This document shows, piece by piece, positions 62,745-64,000 of a stretch of DNA of 64,000 nucleotides; positions within the stretch are counted from its first letter, which is position 1, and every line of letters starts with the position of its first letter. The notes under the pieces were generated by a model. It was given only the letters and a program-made list of their open reading frames with translations. It had not been told where the DNA came from and did not search any database. Position numbers and translations under genes: made by a program. The stretch is taken from contig CAWAFH010000011.1 of the NCBI GenBank assembly GCA_963781265.1, positions 62,001-126,000 on the forward strand, in the 5' to 3' direction. This DNA is from WHSW01 sp963781265 (GTDB lineage Bacteria; Actinomycetota; Thermoleophilia; Solirubrobacterales; 70-9).

Positions 62745-63010
62745 TCGGGGAACGCCCCGCTAATGCGAGGTTTCTTCGTTCGTAAGGCTGCGCGCTTGGC
62801 GGTTCAAGTGCGCTCGTCGGTGCCCAAAAAGACCCCGCCCGACACGGAATTGTCTTCAGCGCGGCGTCTTCCTTGCGGCGCTTGCCGTGCACCGACACCT
62901 TTCGGCTTCCGCTGTTCGCGCGATGCAGCAGTCCGCGTCCCAGGGTGTGGGGCCGGCGGCGATCCTGGGGAACGAGGACGCCGCGGTCTGCTGCCCGCCA
63001 TGCTTGCGGT
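62745..63010. other. Intergenic region after tRNA-Ala (CGC)
   Basis: 266 bp with less regular base composition than the coding regions around it. Short frames here show no recognisable protein pattern. No promoter or terminator is assigned with confidence. Confidence 0.3.
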
Positions 63011-63772
63011 GTGCGTCTTCACGTTCTCAGCGACCTGCACCTCGAGCGCGGCGGCGGACCGCCGCTCGCCGCTGACGCAGACGTCCTCGTCCTCGCCGGC
63101 GACATCGGCCTCGGCGTGTCCGGGCTGCGTGCGGCGATCGGCTGGTGGCCGGAGCGCCCGATCGTCTATGTGTCGGGCAACCACGAGCCGTACGGACACG
63201 GATTGCCGAACCTCACCAGCGAGCTCCGGACTCTCGCGACGGCGTCCGACGGTCGCGTCCACCTGCTCGAGCGCGACGAGATCATGATCGGCGGCGTGCG
63301 CTTTCTCGGCTGCACACTATGGAGCGACTTCGACGTCGCCGGCGCATCCGAGCGGGACCGCGCGATGGCGATCTGCGGCGACCTCCTCAACGACTACGAG
63401 CACATCCGGTGGACGCCGGAAGCGCGCACGCTCCGGCCGGACGACACGCTTCGTCTGCACCAGACCAGCCGCCGCTGGTTGGAGCACCGGGTGGGGGCGC
63501 TCTACGACGGACGAACGGTCGTCGTGACCCATCACGCGCCACTGCCCCCGCGCGAGCGCCTGACCGACCCGCTGGCACGGGCGCTGGCCGGGGCCTTCGT
63601 CAGCGACCTCACCGACCTCATGGGCGCTGACCGTGTCGCGATGTGGATTCACGGCCACACGCACCGACGCGTCAACGTCACGGTGCAGGGCACGCGCGTG
63701 GTGAGCAATCCGCGCGGCTACCCGCATGAGCCGGTCGAAGGCTTCGACCCCGGACTCGTACTCACGATATGA
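63011..63772 (+). CDS. Calcineurin-like metallophosphoesterase
   Basis: The 253-residue product (GTG 63011) has the metal motifs SDLHLE (D-x-H), VLAGDIG (GDxx), YVSGNHEPYG (GNHE), VVTHHAPLPP and HGHTHRRVN. Overall it resembles short cytosolic phosphoesterases. A longer start is possible, but the metallophosphoesterase pattern begins at once after this GTG. Substrate is unknown. Confidence 0.85.
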   Translation: MRLHVLSDLHLERGGGPPLAADADVLVLAGDIGLGVSGLRAAIGWWPERPIVYVSGNHEPYGHGLPNLTSELRTLATASDGRVHLLERDEIMIGGVRFLGCTLWSDFDVAGASERDRAMAICGDLLNDYEHIRWTPEARTLRPDDTLRLHQTSRRWLEHRVGALYDGRTVVVTHHAPLPPRERLTDPLARALAGAFVSDLTDLMGADRVAMWIHGHTHRRVNVTVQGTRVVSNPRGYPHEPVEGFDPGLVLTI

Positions 63773-64000
63773 ATGCCACCACCGCGACCCGACAAGGATG
63801 CCGCTTCTCGCGCGAAGGAGGAGCGTGCCCCCTGGCAGGTCAGACGCCCGCAGGTCGTCCTTGCGGGCACCTCGCGCGGATCCATCGAGGCGCTCGCAGC
63901 CAGTCGGCTGCGTTGGGGGCGCTTCGCCTCGGCGCCGATCTTCCAGAAGTCACGGGCACCTGCCGGACCCAACAGGGTGAGGAACCTCACGAAGGCGCTG
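63773..64000 (+). CDS. Possible partial gene running off the window end
   Basis: An open frame from ATG 63773 (directly after the phosphoesterase stop) for 76 codons to the window end without a stop (PPPRPDKDAASRAKEERAPWQV ... LTKAL). Another plus-strand frame is also open here, and a minus-strand frame covers the same bases, so the call is weak. Confidence 0.25.
   Translation, partial: MPPPRPDKDAASRAKEERAPWQVRRPQVVLAGTSRGSIEALAASRLRWGRFASAPIFQKSRAPAGPNRVRNLTKAL

Noticed and set aside
62763..63287. A 174-codon plus-strand frame over the region after tRNA-Ala(CGC)
   Set aside because: Its second half is out of frame with the metallophosphoesterase, and its first half has no recognisable features.
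63718..63990. A 90-codon minus-strand frame at the window end
   Set aside because: Overlaps the phosphoesterase 3' end and shows no family pattern; a plus-strand frame is at least as likely.

Overview
This 64-kb window is a continuous piece of a very GC-rich bacterial chromosome. The high GC, frequent GTG/TTG starts, tight 1-4 bp stop/start overlaps, LeuDH-linked branched-chain dehydrogenase genes and the general gene style point to an actinobacterium, most likely of the Thermoleophilia (Solirubrobacter-like) type. The phylum-level call is an inference from gene style; no rRNA or other marker gene is present. The window is dense in housekeeping genes and contains no prophage, insertion sequence or CRISPR array.

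Layout. (1) 1-22 kb is a purine locus: purB (3' end), purC, purS, purQ, purL, purF, purN and purH, with recQ and a PhzF-family gene. Between purQ and purL lies an island of Sulfotransfer_3-type sulfotransferases, two paralogous family-4-like glycosyltransferases, a secreted glycosidase and an exported protein; a fifth sulfotransferase sits before purS and a P450 is divergent from purC. (2) 22.1-24.2 kb holds a DUF2510 membrane protein, a tRNA-Lys, an HNH/HTH nuclease gene with a LexA box at its start, and an Rrf2 regulator. (3) 24.3-30.4 kb is a sulfur module: sulfate ABC transporter (sbp-cysT-cysW-cysA plus a 42-residue membrane protein), a second Rrf2 regulator and an MBL-rhodanese fusion. 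(4) 30.4-37.6 kb has a PhoD-like phosphatase, a secreted M36-like metalloprotease, and thiamine genes: a TPP riboswitch drives thiO-thiS-thiG, and a SnoaL-ThiE fusion is divergent. (5) 38.2-51.1 kb is a lipoate-enzyme region: lpd, two complete 2-oxoacid dehydrogenase E1a-E1b-E2 sets, leucine dehydrogenase, lipB and lipA. The second set has its own consensus promoter and a structured leader. (6) 51-64 kb is mixed: a rhomboid-like protein, a sulfatase, an acyl-CoA dehydrogenase, kup, two tRNA-Ala genes (TGC, CGC), a broken PD-(D/E)XK nuclease gene, gdhA and several conserved unknowns.

Two dispersed repeat families stand out. The first is tandem arrays of the heptamer GCCGCTC (or GAGCGGC), placed between and inside genes; they sit at matching positions but in opposite orientation in the two glycosyltransferase paralogs. 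The second is a hairpin with a conserved 20-nt loop on stems that differ between copies yet stay paired; it is seen in purS and just before or within the starts of both E2 genes.

Eight genes are broken by single-base shifts (eleven in all), including purB and the sulfate-binding protein. The number, and the fact that conserved genes are hit, suggest residual indel errors in the assembly rather than mass pseudogenisation; the reading frames are reported with that caution.
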